NCBI RefSeq assembly: GCF_027532025.1
Contig: NZ_JAPZSY010000044.1
Location: forward strand, 1-35,649
Reading direction: 5' to 3'
DNA: 35,649 nucleotides
Source: Inhella sp.
GTDB lineage: Bacteria > Pseudomonadota > Gammaproteobacteria > Burkholderiales > Burkholderiaceae_C
The stretch's first letter is position 1. Each line of letters starts with the position of its first letter. Shown piece by piece: positions 1 to 10,261 of the stretch. The notes beneath the pieces were generated by a model that worked only from the letters and a program-made list of their open reading frames with translations, was not told the DNA's origin and ran no database searches. A program made the position numbers and the translations under genes.

Positions 1-555
1 CACCACCACAAAGGCCACAACCACCACCGAAATGGGATACATCAGGGCCGATTTGATCTTGGACTTGATTGCCTCGGTTTTTTCCATGTAGATCGCAAGG
101 CGATCCAGCAAGGACTCCAGAATACCGGCGGCCTCGCCGGCTTCCACCAGGTTGCAATACAGCGCATTGAAGTACATCGGGTACTTGCGAAAAGCCGCGC
201 TGAGGGACGTACCCGTTTCCACGTCGGTGCGCACATCGTTCAGCAGCTTGGTCACGCTGACATTGGGATTGCCGCGGCCAACAATGTCAAACGCCTGAAG
301 CAGCGGCACACCCGCCTTCATCATGGTGGCGAGTTGGCGGGTAAAAATGGCAATGTCCTTGGGCTTGATGGACTTGCCGGAACGCATCTTGCGCTTCTTG
401 ATCTTGGTGGGCAATACGCCCTGCCGTCGCAGCGAAGACTTGACCTGGTTCTCGCCCGCGGCACGGATTTCACCCCGAACCTGCTTGCCGCCCCGGTCCT
501 TGCCCTCCCATTCGAAAACAAATTCCTTAACGCCCTTGGATACTGCAGTTGCCAT
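1..555 (-). CDS. pilC: Type IV pilus inner-membrane platform protein PilC (3' part outside the window)
   Basis: The first 185 residues are present; the gene runs off the left edge. Translation starts at an ATG at 555 (MATAVSKGVKEFVFEWEGKD), then a basic linker and the first T2SSF/GspF domain with IFTRQLATMMKAGVPLLQAF at about residues 70-89 and EAGEAAGILESLLDRLAIYM at about 138-157, ending in a hydrophobic stretch (MYPISVVVVAF) that begins the first membrane segment. PilC family proteins are about 400 residues and form the cytoplasmic-membrane platform on which the PilB and PilT motors act during pilus extension and retraction. It lies 84 bp downstream of pilB on the same strand, the usual pilB-pilC order. 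Family assignment is secure; the missing half cannot be judged. Confidence 0.93.
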   Translation of the reverse strand, partial: MATAVSKGVKEFVFEWEGKDRGGKQVRGEIRAAGENQVKSSLRRQGVLPTKIKKRKMRSGKSIKPKDIAIFTRQLATMMKAGVPLLQAFDIVGRGNPNVSVTKLLNDVRTDVETGTSLSAAFRKYPMYFNALYCNLVEAGEAAGILESLLDRLAIYMEKTEAIKSKIKSALMYPISVVVVAFVVV

Positions 556-639
556 GATGCTTTCTCGTTGTATGGACAGCTTCAGCGCGCGCCATCAGGA
601 TGGTCACGCCGCCACGTGCCGGCTTCTGGATGCACCGGG

Positions 640-2373
640 TTAAACATTGGTGCAGCCCAGAATCTCTTCCAGCGAAGTCATGCCGAGTTTAACTTTGGAC
701 AAACCCGACACCCGCAGGCTTTTCACGCCTTCGGCCTCCGCCTGAGCTGCAATTTCCAGGGCGCTGCCGTCGCGAAGGACGATACGCTGAATCTCCTCGG
801 AAATAGGCATGACCTGATAAACACCGACCCGACCTTTGTAACCATTCGTACACATCGAACAACCTACCGGGCGGTAAGGCGTCCACGAACCGTCCACATC
901 CTCTTCCTTGAAACCTGCTTCAAGCAAGGTCTCACGCGGGATGTCCGCAGGCGTTTTGCAATTGGGGCAAAGACGGCGGGCCAAGCGCTGAGCGGTGATC
1001 AGAATCACGCTGGAGGCAATATTGAAAGGCGCAATGCCCATGTTGCGCATACGCGTCAGTGTGGTCGGCGCGTCGTTGGTGTGCAGCGTCGACATGACCA
1101 TATGGCCGGTTTGCGCGGCTTTGATCGCGATGTCGGCCGTTTCAAGATCCCGGATCTCACCGACCATGATGATGTCGGGATCCTGCCGCAAGAACGCCTT
1201 GAGCGCGACCGAGAAGGTCATGCCGGCCTTGTCGTTCATACTGACCTGGTTCACGCCCGGCAAGGTGATTTCGGCCGGATCTTCCGCCGTAGCGATGTTG
1301 ACGCCCGGCTTGTTGAGAATATTCAGGCAGGTGTAAAGGGACACGGTTTTGCCTGAGCCTGTGGGTCCCGTCACCAGCACCATGCCATACGGCCGCTGGA
1401 TGGCGTGGAGCAAACGCTCTTTTTCAACCGCCTCATAGCCCAGGGCGTCAATACCCAGCTTGGCGCTACTCGGATCAAGAATACGGATGACGATTTTTTC
1501 GCCATACATGGTGGGCAAAGTGCTGACCCGGAAATCAATAACGCGGTCCGGGCCAATCTTCAGCTTCATCTTGCCGTCTTGCGGCACACGCTTTTCCGAG
1601 ATGTCCAGCTTTGAAATCACCTTGATGCGCGCCGCCAGTTTTTCCTTGATGGCCACCGGTGGCGATGCTATTTCTCGCAGTTCTCCGTCGACCCGGAACC
1701 GGACACGATAGGTATGCTCAAACGGCTCGAAATGCAGGTCGGACGCCCGCATGCTGAAAGCGTCAAGCAGCATTTTCTGCAGGAACTTGACGACGGGCGC
1801 ATCCTCAACCTCCGAAACGCTGGCTTCACTGTCTTCAGCCGAGGCTTCGGTGCTCGATTCATCGAACTCGAAGTCGTCGCCGATGATGCTTTCCATGGCT
1901 TCGGCAGCCGTGGTGCTGGAGGCCTCCACCAGCTTGGACAGCTTGTCGTACTCGGAAATGACCCAATCCACCCCCATCTGGGTGGAAAACTTGATTTTCT
2001 CTGCGGCCTCCTGGTCGGAGGGATCTGCGGTTGCGACGATCAGGCGGTTATTGCGCTTGCTGAGGACAACAATTCGATAGGTAGCGCAGATCTTGGCGTC
2101 CAGAAGGCCTTTGGGAAGACGCTGTACGTCGATGGCCTCCAGGTCGAGCAAAGGAGCCGCGAAAGCCGTTGACATGGTGTGGGCCAGATCGAACGCGGAT
2201 ACCGCGCCCGAACCTGTCAATTCAGCGATAAAGCTGGTGCGGCTGCTCTGGGCCTTGCGAAAAATGTCTTCGGCAGCTTTCTGCCCCAATTTTCCGGCCA
2301 TCACCAGCGCTCGGCCCAAGCCGGGTAAGGCCATGGACGGCGGTTGATTGATAGCGGTGTCGACAGCGGCCAT
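640..2373 (-). CDS. pilB: Type IV pilus extension ATPase PilB
   Basis: 577 residues, full length for the family. It is the cytoplasmic hexameric ATPase that drives pilin polymerisation through PilC. The N-terminal MshEN/T2SSE-N domain (about 20-150) is followed by an acidic, Ser/Glu-rich linker (about 165-190) and the GspE/PilB ATPase domain. Visible motifs are Walker A GPTGSGKT (336-343), the Asp box EDPAE (about 364), Walker B IIMVGEIRD (401-409), a His box around QTGHMVMSTLHTND (421-434), and the zinc-binding cysteines CPNC and CSMC (about 469-472 and 505-508) of extension ATPases. The last feature, together with the adjacent pilC, separates it from PilT. The ATG at 2373 fits the family N-terminus. 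Base composition is clearly lower in GC than the genes after 2600. Confidence 0.96.
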   Translation of the reverse strand: MAAVDTAINQPPSMALPGLGRALVMAGKLGQKAAEDIFRKAQSSRTSFIAELTGSGAVSAFDLAHTMSTAFAAPLLDLEAIDVQRLPKGLLDAKICATYRIVVLSKRNNRLIVATADPSDQEAAEKIKFSTQMGVDWVISEYDKLSKLVEASSTTAAEAMESIIGDDFEFDESSTEASAEDSEASVSEVEDAPVVKFLQKMLLDAFSMRASDLHFEPFEHTYRVRFRVDGELREIASPPVAIKEKLAARIKVISKLDISEKRVPQDGKMKLKIGPDRVIDFRVSTLPTMYGEKIVIRILDPSSAKLGIDALGYEAVEKERLLHAIQRPYGMVLVTGPTGSGKTVSLYTCLNILNKPGVNIATAEDPAEITLPGVNQVSMNDKAGMTFSVALKAFLRQDPDIIMVGEIRDLETADIAIKAAQTGHMVMSTLHTNDAPTTLTRMRNMGIAPFNIASSVILITAQRLARRLCPNCKTPADIPRETLLEAGFKEEDVDGSWTPYRPVGCSMCTNGYKGRVGVYQVMPISEEIQRIVLRDGSALEIAAQAEAEGVKSLRVSGLSKVKLGMTSLEEILGCTNV

Positions 2374-2502
2374 GGTTCTCTGGATTAACTCAAATAGGTA
2401 TCATCGCCTATAGATTACCGGGTGTAAATCGAAAACGCCCGACCTGCACCGGCGGACGCCGGAACTGTGCGGAGAAACGCACATATGGCGCCAAAACAGC
2501 CC

Positions 2503-2579
2503 TGGTCGGGGTGAGAGGATTCGAACCTCCGGCCTCTACGTCCCGAACGTAGCGCTCTACCAGGCTAAGCTACACCCCG
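2503..2579 (-). tRNA. tRNA-Pro(CGG)
   Basis: On the minus strand the RNA begins CGGGGTGTAGC at 2579 and ends CACCCCGACCA at 2503, so the 3' CCA is encoded. The acceptor stem CGGGGTG/CACCCCG is perfect. The anticodon stem CTACG/CGTAG encloses the loop TTCGGGA, giving anticodon CGG (2543-2545), which reads CCG proline codons. The T arm carries GGTTCGAATCC. The length is 77 nt including CCA. It starts 58 bp after the ispB stop on the same strand; I see no convincing promoter of its own, so co-transcription with ispB and processing is possible. Confidence 0.97.
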
Positions 2580-2637
2580 ATTTCGCTGCAAACCGCAGGC
2601 CACCGGCCTTGCGTTGCGTGGTGGGCCAACAACCGCT

Positions 2638-3627
2638 TCAGGTCAGGCGCTCCACCGAGCGAGCCGCGAAGTCTAGCAGACCTTTCGTCCAAGGGTTGGC
2701 TGGCAAGCCGCGGATGCTCTGGATGGCGTGCTCCGCCTCCACCGCTGCGGCCTCCCGAGTGGCTTCTAGGGCGCCGCACGCCTGGACGACGCGGGCGATG
2801 TCGCCCAGCCGGTCGCCGCCGCCGTTCACAATCGCCTCGCGGATGAGGGATCGATCGGCGGTGGAGCACCGCTGCATCGCCAACAAGAGCGGCAAGGTTG
2901 GCTTGCCCTCCCGCAGGTCGTCCCCCACGTTCTTGCCCAGCACCTCAGCGCTGCCGTCATAGTCCAGCGCGTCGTCGATCAATTGGAAGGCTGTGCCCAT
3001 GGCCCGGCCGTACGCAGCGGCGGCGTTTTCCATGACCTCGCCTTGTTCGGAGATCAAAGCGCCCAGACGGGCGCTGGCCTCGAACAACTTGGCCGTTTTG
3101 TAGCGGATGACGCGCAGGTATTGGTCGACCGTGGTGTCGGGGTCGTGCACATTCATCAGCTGCAGCACTTCGCCTTCAGCGATGACGTTGGTGGCGTCGG
3201 CCAGCACTTCCAGAACGCGCATGCGGCCACAGCCAACCATCATTTGGAAGGCCCTGCTGTACAAGAAATCGCCCACCAAGACGCTGGCTGCATTGCCAAA
3301 CATGGCGTTGGCGGTTTGCTTGCCTCGGCGCAAGGCCGATTCATCCACCACGTCGTCGTGCAAAAGCGTGGCAGTGTGGATGAACTCCACCACGGCGGCC
3401 AACTCGTGCCTTTGGCCGCGGGGATCGCCCAGGGCGTTGGCGAACATGAGCAGCAGTTTGGGGCGCATGCGTTTGCCGCCAGCGTGCACGATGTAGGCGC
3501 CGATCTGGTTCACCAGGGCGACATCGGACTGCAAACGCCGCGCGATGACTTGATCGACCTCGTGCATGTCGGCGCTGAGGGCGGCCAGGGTGTCGGCGTG
3601 GGCATCAGCGCTGGCGGTCGTGGGCAC
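2638..3627 (-). CDS. ispB: All-trans polyprenyl (octaprenyl) diphosphate synthase IspB
   Basis: About 329 residues from a GTG at 3627. It makes the long isoprenoid diphosphate for the ubiquinone side chain by adding isopentenyl diphosphate units to an allylic primer. The first aspartate-rich motif HDDVVDESALRRGK (DDVVD about 91-95), the GGKRMRPKLLL region, and the second motif FQLIDDALDYD (DDALD about 218-222) with KNVGDDLREGKPTLP are all present. The frame stays open upstream to 3807, but that extension would cross both the rplU promoter and its leader and has no family similarity. A TATACT box at 3656-3661 just upstream supports the shorter form, although no clear Shine-Dalgarno precedes the GTG, so the exact start is uncertain. 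It diverges from rplU, a common arrangement. Confidence 0.9.
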   Translation of the reverse strand: MPTTASADAHADTLAALSADMHEVDQVIARRLQSDVALVNQIGAYIVHAGGKRMRPKLLLMFANALGDPRGQRHELAAVVEFIHTATLLHDDVVDESALRRGKQTANAMFGNAASVLVGDFLYSRAFQMMVGCGRMRVLEVLADATNVIAEGEVLQLMNVHDPDTTVDQYLRVIRYKTAKLFEASARLGALISEQGEVMENAAAAYGRAMGTAFQLIDDALDYDGSAEVLGKNVGDDLREGKPTLPLLLAMQRCSTADRSLIREAIVNGGGDRLGDIARVVQACGALEATREAAAVEAEHAIQSIRGLPANPWTKGLLDFAARSVERLT

Positions 3628-3655
3628 GGGCAAGGCGTAGACAGTGAAAGCCAGC

Positions 3656-3661
3656 AGTATA
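3656..3661 (-). promoter_or_regulatory. Probable ispB -10 box
   Basis: TATACT read on the minus strand, about 28 bp before the proposed GTG start of ispB. A transcript starting near 3649 would have a short leader. No good -35 hexamer is visible at 16-18 bp, so this is tentative. Confidence 0.4.
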
Positions 3662-3702
3662 GAGAGCACCGCCCTCAGGGCGGATTGCGCTGCGCCGGCA
3701 AC

Positions 3703-3732
3703 TTGTCGATCGCTTCGGGTTTGTGCTAGAGT
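3703..3732 (+). promoter_or_regulatory. Probable sigma-70 promoter of rplU-rpmA
   Basis: TTGTCG (3703-3708) and TAGAGT (3727-3732) are separated by 18 bp, and a TGC immediately before the -10 (3724-3726) forms an extended -10. The predicted start near 3739 leaves a leader of about 70 nt before rplU. Confidence 0.6.
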
Positions 3733-3737
3733 GTTGG

Positions 3738-3759
3738 GCTCTTTGCGTTGGCGAAGAGC
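3738..3759 (+). other. Hairpin at the 5' end of the rplU leader
   Basis: GCTCTT (3738-3743) pairs perfectly with AAGAGC (3754-3759); an inner CG/CG pair can extend the stem with a two-base bulge around a TTGG loop. It lies at or just after the predicted transcription start of the ribosomal protein operon. It could stabilise the mRNA or act in regulation; no known leader family was recognised. Confidence 0.35.
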
Positions 3760-3809
3760 GGGCCGTTTCTCTTGTCGAGTGGGCGGCACTTCATTTAGCG
3801 AGGTCAAAC

Positions 3810-4121
3810 ATGTACGCGGTCATAAAAACCGGCGGCAAGCAATACAAGGTTGCTGCTGGCGAAAAGATCAAGGTAGAACAGATTGCTGCGGACGTTGGCC
3901 AAGAGATCGTGATCGACCAGGTGCTCGCCGTTGGCAACGGCGCCGAGCTGAAAGTCGGCACGCCCTTGGTGACGGGTGCCACGGTCAAGGCCACGGTCGT
4001 GGCTCATGGCAAGCACGACAAAGTGCGCATCTTCAAGCTGCGCCGTCGCAAGCACTACAAGAAGAGCCAAGGTCATCGTCAAACCTACACCGAGCTGGCC
4101 ATCAGCGCGGTCAACGGCTAA
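3810..4121 (+). CDS. rplU: 50S ribosomal protein L21
   Basis: 103 residues, the normal length of L21, a 23S rRNA-binding protein of the large subunit. It starts [14 protein letters not shown], the family signature, and ends with the basic RNA-binding C-terminus ([19 protein letters not shown]). The frame is open upstream to 3723, but the ATG at 3810 gives the conserved N-terminus; the preceding AGCGAGGT is a modest ribosome binding site. It is followed after 15 bp by rpmA and preceded by a probable sigma-70 promoter and hairpin leader. Confidence 0.97.
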   Translation: MYAVIKTGGKQYKVAAGEKIKVEQIAADVGQEIVIDQVLAVGNGAELKVGTPLVTGATVKATVVAHGKHDKVRIFKLRRRKHYKKSQGHRQTYTELAISAVNG

Positions 4122-4136
4122 GCGCAGGAGTCAGCA

Positions 4137-5544
<1,408 letters not shown>

Positions 5545-5564
5545 GTAAGGGTCGAAGGGGTTCG

Positions 5565-6686
5565 ATGGCAGGGGTGTTGGACGGTGCCACGCGCATCGTG
5601 GTGAAGGTGGGCTCCAGCTTGGTCACCGACGAGGGGCGGGGTGTGGACGCTCGCGCCATCGGCGATTGGTGCCGTCAGTTGGCGCTGTTGCGCCAACGAG
5701 GGGTGGAGTCGGTGGTGGTTTCCAGCGGTGCGATTGCCGAAGGCATGAAGCGTTTGGGCTGGCGCGAGCGGCCGCGCGAGCTCCATGCCCTGCAGGCTGC
5801 CGCTGCCGTGGGCCAGATGGGTCTCGCGCAGATGTACGAGACCCACCTCCGGGCCCATGGCCTGCCCAGCGCGCAAGTGCTGCTCACGCACGCCGACCTG
5901 TCGCACCGCGAGCGCTACCTGAATGCCCGCTCCACGCTGACGACCCTGCTGGCCGCGGGTGTGTTGCCGGTCATCAACGAGAACGACACCGTCGTCAACG
6001 ACGAAATCAAGTTCGGAGACAACGACACCTTGGGGGCCTTGGTGACCAACTTGTTGGATGCGGACGCGCTGGTGATCCTGACCGACCAACAAGGCCTCTA
6101 CAACGACAACCCGCGCAGCAACCCGGCCGCCACCTTGGTGCGGGAGGCGCTGGCCGACGATCCGGCGTTGCCCGCGATGGCCGGCGGAGCGGGTTCGGCC
6201 CTTGGGCGAGGTGGCATGTTGACCAAGGTGCTGGCGGCGCAGCGGGCTGCTCGCAGCGGTGCGCACACGGTGATCGCGTACGGGCGGGAGCCCGATGTGC
6301 TGCTGCGCTTGCGCGCTGGCGAGGCGATCGGATCGGCGCTGCGGGCGACGAGTGGAAAGCATGCCGCTCGCAAGCGCTGGATGGCCGACCATCTGCAACT
6401 GGCCGGCCGCGTCACGGTGGATGCTGGGGCCCAGCGGGCCCTGTGCGAGCAGGGGCGCAGCTTGCTGCCGGTGGGGGTGAGCGAGGTGCAGGGCGATTTC
6501 CACCGAGGCGATGTGATCGCCGTGATCGGAGGCGATGGCGCCGAATTGGCGCGCGGCCTGAGCAACTACGCCAGCGCCGAGGCGCGCTTGCTGGCGGGCC
6601 GGGCGTCTTCAGAGATCGAAGGCCTGTTGGGCTATGTGGCCGAGCCGGAGTTGATCCACCGCGACAACTTGGTCCTCAGCCGCTGA
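5565..6686 (+). CDS. proB: Glutamate 5-kinase ProB
   Basis: 373 residues. It catalyses the first step of proline synthesis, ATP-dependent phosphorylation of glutamate. The N-terminal amino acid kinase domain starts [15 protein letters not shown] (about 10-24) and includes [34 protein letters not shown] and [16 protein letters not shown]. The C-terminal PUA domain (about 275-360) contains [11 protein letters not shown] and [11 protein letters not shown]. Feedback inhibition by proline is known for the family. The ATG at 5565 follows a GAAGGGG ribosome binding site and lies 20 bp after obgE. Its 3' end overlaps the convergent rppH by 11 bp. Confidence 0.96.
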   Translation: MAGVLDGATRIVVKVGSSLVTDEGRGVDARAIGDWCRQLALLRQRGVESVVVSSGAIAEGMKRLGWRERPRELHALQAAAAVGQMGLAQMYETHLRAHGLPSAQVLLTHADLSHRERYLNARSTLTTLLAAGVLPVINENDTVVNDEIKFGDNDTLGALVTNLLDADALVILTDQQGLYNDNPRSNPAATLVREALADDPALPAMAGGAGSALGRGGMLTKVLAAQRAARSGAHTVIAYGREPDVLLRLRAGEAIGSALRATSGKHAARKRWMADHLQLAGRVTVDAGAQRALCEQGRSLLPVGVSEVQGDFHRGDVIAVIGGDGAELARGLSNYASAEARLLAGRASSEIEGLLGYVAEPELIHRDNLVLSR

Positions 6687-7305
6687 CCTCGTCCTTCGGG
6701 GGGGGCACGGGGGCGCTCGCTTGGGCGGCCAGGTCTTGAGCGTGGTCGGACTCGGCAATGGCGCCGTAGGGCGTTCGTGCCTGGGTCGGGCGCATGCCCG
6801 CGCGCAGGAAGCGGTTGTGGTGCGCTTGGCCGTGCCGCGGCAGGAAACGCGCCAATTCGTTGAGGGCCATTTGGTAGACGCCGCGCTTGAACTCGATCAC
6901 GGCCTCCAGCGGCACCCAGTAGTCGTTCCAACGCCAGGCGTCGAACTCCGGGTGGTCGGTGGCGCGCAGGTTCAGGTCGCTGTCGCGCCCGGCCAACTGC
7001 AGCAAGAACCAAATCTGCTTTTGGCCCTTGTAATGACCGCGCGCTTCGCGGCGGATGTAGTGGTCGGGCACTTCGTAGCGCAGCCAGTCGCGCGTGCGCG
7101 CAATGATGCGCACGTGCTCGTGGCGCAAGCCCACCTCTTCGTGGAGCTCGCGGTACATCGCCTGCTCAGGCGTCTCGCCGTACTTGATGCCGCCTTGCGG
7201 AAACTGCCAGGAGTGGGTGCGAATGCGCTTGCCCCAAAACACCTGGTTTTTGTGATTGAGCAGGATGATGCCGACGTTAGGCCTGAAGCCTTCTCGGTCG
7301 AGCAT
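6676..7305 (-). CDS. rppH: RNA pyrophosphohydrolase RppH (Nudix)
   Basis: 209 residues from the ATG at 7305, which follows a GAGGTT ribosome binding site and gives [20 protein letters not shown], the RppH N-terminus. The open frame continues upstream without similarity. The Nudix box begins [17 protein letters not shown] and ends HEEVGL (38-60) with the canonical G-x5-E-x7-RE-x2-EE pattern. RppH removes pyrophosphate from mRNA 5' ends to start decay. The catalytic core is about 160 residues; beyond it is a low-complexity Ala/Pro tail (about 175-209, [12 protein letters not shown] end), a common betaproteobacterial extension. It diverges from proS and converges on proB. Confidence 0.93.
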   Translation of the reverse strand: MLDREGFRPNVGIILLNHKNQVFWGKRIRTHSWQFPQGGIKYGETPEQAMYRELHEEVGLRHEHVRIIARTRDWLRYEVPDHYIRREARGHYKGQKQIWFLLQLAGRDSDLNLRATDHPEFDAWRWNDYWVPLEAVIEFKRGVYQMALNELARFLPRHGQAHHNRFLRAGMRPTQARTPYGAIAESDHAQDLAAQASAPVPPPKDEVSG

Positions 7306-7337
7306 AATCAACCTCGAATGATGAACTGTCTCGATTG

Positions 7338-7354
7338 TGCACCGGACGGGTGCA
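7338..7354. promoter_or_regulatory. Inverted repeat in the rppH-proS intergenic region
   Basis: TGCACC (7338-7343) and GGTGCA (7349-7354) form a 6-bp dyad with a 5-bp spacer, 33 bp upstream of rppH and 89 bp before proS. It could be an operator or a leader hairpin, but may be chance in GC-rich DNA. No convincing -35/-10 pair for either gene was found here. Confidence 0.2.
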
Positions 7355-7442
7355 TGGCGCGGGGCAGTGAAACCCTGGTTCCGACACGGGCTTGCTGTGT
7401 GGCGCGGCAGGCCCGTTTTGCCTTTTGCCGACCGCATCGCCC

Positions 7443-9185
7443 ATGAAAGCCTCTCAGTTCCTCATTTCTACGCTCAAGGAAGCCCCCGCCGATGCGGAGA
7501 TCGTCAGCCACAAGCTGATGATGCGCGCCGGCATGATCAAGCGCTTGGGCGCTGGCATTTACAACTACATGCCCATGGGCCTGCGGGTGATCCGCAAGGT
7601 GGAGGCCATCATTCGCGAGGAGATGGTGCGCGCCGGGGCGGTGGAGTTGCTGATGCCCGTGGTGCAGCCGGCCGAGCTGTGGCAAGAGACGGGCCGCTTT
7701 GACAAGATGGGGCCCGAGCTGTTGCGCGTGAAGGACCGCCACGGCCGCGACTTCGTCATCCAGCCAACGAGCGAAGAGGTCATCACCGACATCGCCCGCC
7801 AAGAGTTGCGCAGCCACAAGCAACTGCCGAAGAACCTGTTCCACATCCAGACCAAGTTCCGCGACGAGCGCCGGCCCCGCTTTGGGCTGATGCGCGGGCG
7901 TGAGTTCACGATGAAGGATGCCTACTCCTTCGATCGCGACGCCGAAGCGGCCGGCAAGAGCTACGACTCGATGTTCGCCGCGTATGGCCGCATCTTCGAC
8001 CGCTTGGGTTTGCAGTACCGGGCGGTGGCGGCCGACACCGGCGCCATCGGCGGTGATCGCTCGCACGAGTTCCAGGTCATCGCCGAGACGGGCGAGGACG
8101 CCATCGTCTACTGCCCCACCAGCAGCTACGCCGCCAACATCGAACTGGCCGAGGCCCTGGCTCCGAGCGCACCGCGTGCCGCCCCGTCCCAGGCTTTGGC
8201 GCTGACACCCACCCCGGGCAAGAGCACCTGCGCGGACGTGGCCGCTTTGCTGGGTCTGCCGCTGACGCAAACCGTGAAGAGCCTGGTGCTGGCCACCGAC
8301 ACGCTGGACGAGCACGGCAACATCACGGCCACCCAGGTGTGGCTGCTGCTGGTGCGCGGGGACCACGAACTGAACGAAGTCAAGGCCGGCAAGGTCGAGG
8401 GGCTGAAGGGCGGTTTCCGCTTTGCCACTGTGGGTGAAATCGAGGCGCACTTCGGGTGCAAGCCGGGCTACTTGGGTCCCGTCGGGTTGAAGGGCGTGAG
8501 GGTGGTGGCCGACCGCACCGTGGCTGCGATGAGCGATTTCGTGTGCGGTGCCAACCAAATGGACCACCATCTGACGGGCGTCAACTGGGGTCGCGACCTG
8601 CCCGAGCCCGACCTCGTGGCCGACATCCGCAACGTCGTCGCTGGCGAGCCCTCGCCCGACGGGCAGGGTGTGCTGGCCATTCAGCGCGGCATCGAGGTGG
8701 GCCATGTGTTCTACCTGGGCAAGAAGTACTCCGAGGCGATGAACGCCACCTTCCTGGCCGAGGACGGCAAGCCCCGCCACTTCGAGATGGGCTGCTACGG
8801 CATCGGCGTCACGCGCCTGTTGGGTGCGGCGATCGAGCAGGGGCACGACGAGCGCGGCATCGTGTGGCCCGTCAGCATGGCGCCGTTCGAGGTGGTGATT
8901 TGCCCGATTGGCATGGACCGCAGCGAGGCCGTGCGCGAGGAGGCGCACAAGCTCTACGCCGCCTTGCAGGCCGAGGGGGTGGACGTGCTGCTGGACGACC
9001 GTGGCGAGCGCCCAGGCGCGATGTTTGCCGATTGGGAACTCGTCGGCGTGCCGCAGCGCGTGGTGCTGGGCGACCGCGGCTTGAAGGAGGGCGTGGTGGA
9101 GGTGCAAGGTCGACGCGATGCGGCGGCGCAAAACCTGCCCTTGGCCGAGGTGGTGGCCGCCGTGAAGGCGCGTCTGAAGGCTTGA
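7443..9185 (+). CDS. proS: Prolyl-tRNA synthetase ProS (bacterial type)
   Basis: 580 residues from the ATG at 7443 ([19 protein letters not shown]). It charges tRNA-Pro. The class II catalytic core includes motif 1 around [15 protein letters not shown]-like residues 31-46, motif 2 [20 protein letters not shown] (139-158) and motif 3 in [16 protein letters not shown] near residue 460. An insertion of about 180 residues between motifs 2 and 3 corresponds to the INS/YbaK-like domain that edits Ala-tRNA-Pro in bacterial-type enzymes. The C-terminal anticodon-binding domain contains [20 protein letters not shown]. The frame is open to 7392, but the extra residues are not conserved. The downstream gene starts within its stop codon. 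Confidence 0.96.
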   Translation: MKASQFLISTLKEAPADAEIVSHKLMMRAGMIKRLGAGIYNYMPMGLRVIRKVEAIIREEMVRAGAVELLMPVVQPAELWQETGRFDKMGPELLRVKDRHGRDFVIQPTSEEVITDIARQELRSHKQLPKNLFHIQTKFRDERRPRFGLMRGREFTMKDAYSFDRDAEAAGKSYDSMFAAYGRIFDRLGLQYRAVAADTGAIGGDRSHEFQVIAETGEDAIVYCPTSSYAANIELAEALAPSAPRAAPSQALALTPTPGKSTCADVAALLGLPLTQTVKSLVLATDTLDEHGNITATQVWLLLVRGDHELNEVKAGKVEGLKGGFRFATVGEIEAHFGCKPGYLGPVGLKGVRVVADRTVAAMSDFVCGANQMDHHLTGVNWGRDLPEPDLVADIRNVVAGEPSPDGQGVLAIQRGIEVGHVFYLGKKYSEAMNATFLAEDGKPRHFEMGCYGIGVTRLLGAAIEQGHDERGIVWPVSMAPFEVVICPIGMDRSEAVREEAHKLYAALQAEGVDVLLDDRGERPGAMFADWELVGVPQRVVLGDRGLKEGVVEVQGRRDAAAQNLPLAEVVAAVKARLKA

Positions 9186-10261
9186 CGCCCAGTCCCGGAT
9201 TCCCGTCCCGGGTGGCGGCGGTGGACGCTATGCGTGCGCTGGCCCTGTTGCCGGTGGTGGTCGTCAACGCCTTGACCTATGCCGAACTGCCCGACGCGGG
9301 TTTCTTCAGCAGCTTGGCCGGGGCCCCTTGGTGGGACAGCGCTGCCGTGTTGGCTGTGGCGACTCTGCTTCAGGGCAAGGGGATTGCCTTGTTGATGTTC
9401 TTGTTCGGCTACAGCATGGGCTGGGCGCGGGCGCCACGGCAGCGGCTGCGCCGGCTGCTCGGGGTTGGGCTGGCACACGGCGGTTTGCTGTACCAGGGCG
9501 ACATCGTGCACCAATACGCGCTGGTCGGGCTGTGGATGCAGGGGGCCCGGCGCTGGCGTTGGCCGCGATTGCTGCGTTGGACGCTGGTTTGGACGGCGGT
9601 GGGCAGTGCCCTGGTGCTGCTGTCCCTGGCGTTGGGCTTCCTCGTGGGGTTCGGGGAGCCCACGACAGGGCCCCGCTTGGTGACGGCTTCGACAGGTTCG
9701 GAATGGTGGTGGCTGGGGGCGAGCGGCTTCTTCGGGACCCTGCCCTGGGCGCTGTTGTTCATGGGGCCGGGCGTGGTGGCCGTGGTCAGCCTGGGGCTGA
9801 TCGCCGGCCGGCTGCGGCTCTTGCACCACCGCCGCTGGCGCCCGTGGTGGGCGCGGGCGGCGCGCTGGGCGGGGCTGATGCTGGTCTTGAACCTGGTGTA
9901 CGGGGTGTGGGTCGTGGTCGAGCTGCACCAGTCGGTCGGCATGGCGGCCGTCGGCACCCTGGCCATGACCTGGCTGGGGCCGCTGACCCTGGCGGCCTGG
10001 GTGCCTTGGCTGCTGCTGCGGGTGCGCTGGCCTGCGTGGTTGGTGCATGCGGGGCGCAACACGTTGACGATGTACATCGGCAGTTCCTTGCTGATCGTGC
10101 TGGCCTTGGCGGGCCCCGCGGCGGCTTGGCAGCCATCCCCCGCCGAGTTGACGCTGGCGGCCGCGATGGCCTGGGTCGCGCTGGCCGCTCTGAGCGCCGG
10201 GGCGGCTGCGCGAGGCTGGCGCTTGCCTTTGGAAGCCCTCCTGGCGTGGAGGCGCGCGTGA
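9182..10261 (+). CDS. DUF418-type (YeiB-like) membrane protein
   Basis: About 359 residues if it starts at the TTG at 9182, which overlaps the proS stop as TTGA and follows GAAGG; a GTG a little downstream is an alternative. The N-terminus [20 protein letters not shown] matches the usual opening of YeiB/DUF418 proteins, as do a long hydrophobic pattern of roughly nine to ten membrane segments, the loop [17 protein letters not shown] and the late [14 protein letters not shown] motif. The family is related to acyltransferase-like membrane proteins, but its activity is unknown; I infer an inner-membrane role. It is probably translated together with proS, and its stop overlaps the start of the next gene. 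Confidence 0.8.
   Translation: MTPSPGFPSRVAAVDAMRALALLPVVVVNALTYAELPDAGFFSSLAGAPWWDSAAVLAVATLLQGKGIALLMFLFGYSMGWARAPRQRLRRLLGVGLAHGGLLYQGDIVHQYALVGLWMQGARRWRWPRLLRWTLVWTAVGSALVLLSLALGFLVGFGEPTTGPRLVTASTGSEWWWLGASGFFGTLPWALLFMGPGVVAVVSLGLIAGRLRLLHHRRWRPWWARAARWAGLMLVLNLVYGVWVVVELHQSVGMAAVGTLAMTWLGPLTLAAWVPWLLLRVRWPAWLVHAGRNTLTMYIGSSLLIVLALAGPAAAWQPSPAELTLAAAMAWVALAALSAGAAARGWRLPLEALLAWRRA

Noticed and set aside
3628-3807. N-terminal extension of IspB by 60 residues
   Set aside because: It would cross the rplU promoter and leader, and the extra residues have no similarity to the family.
7308-9131. Open frame of 607 codons on the minus strand opposite proS
   Set aside because: His/Gln/Ala-rich composition typical of the antisense of GC-rich coding DNA; proS is a certain gene on the other strand.
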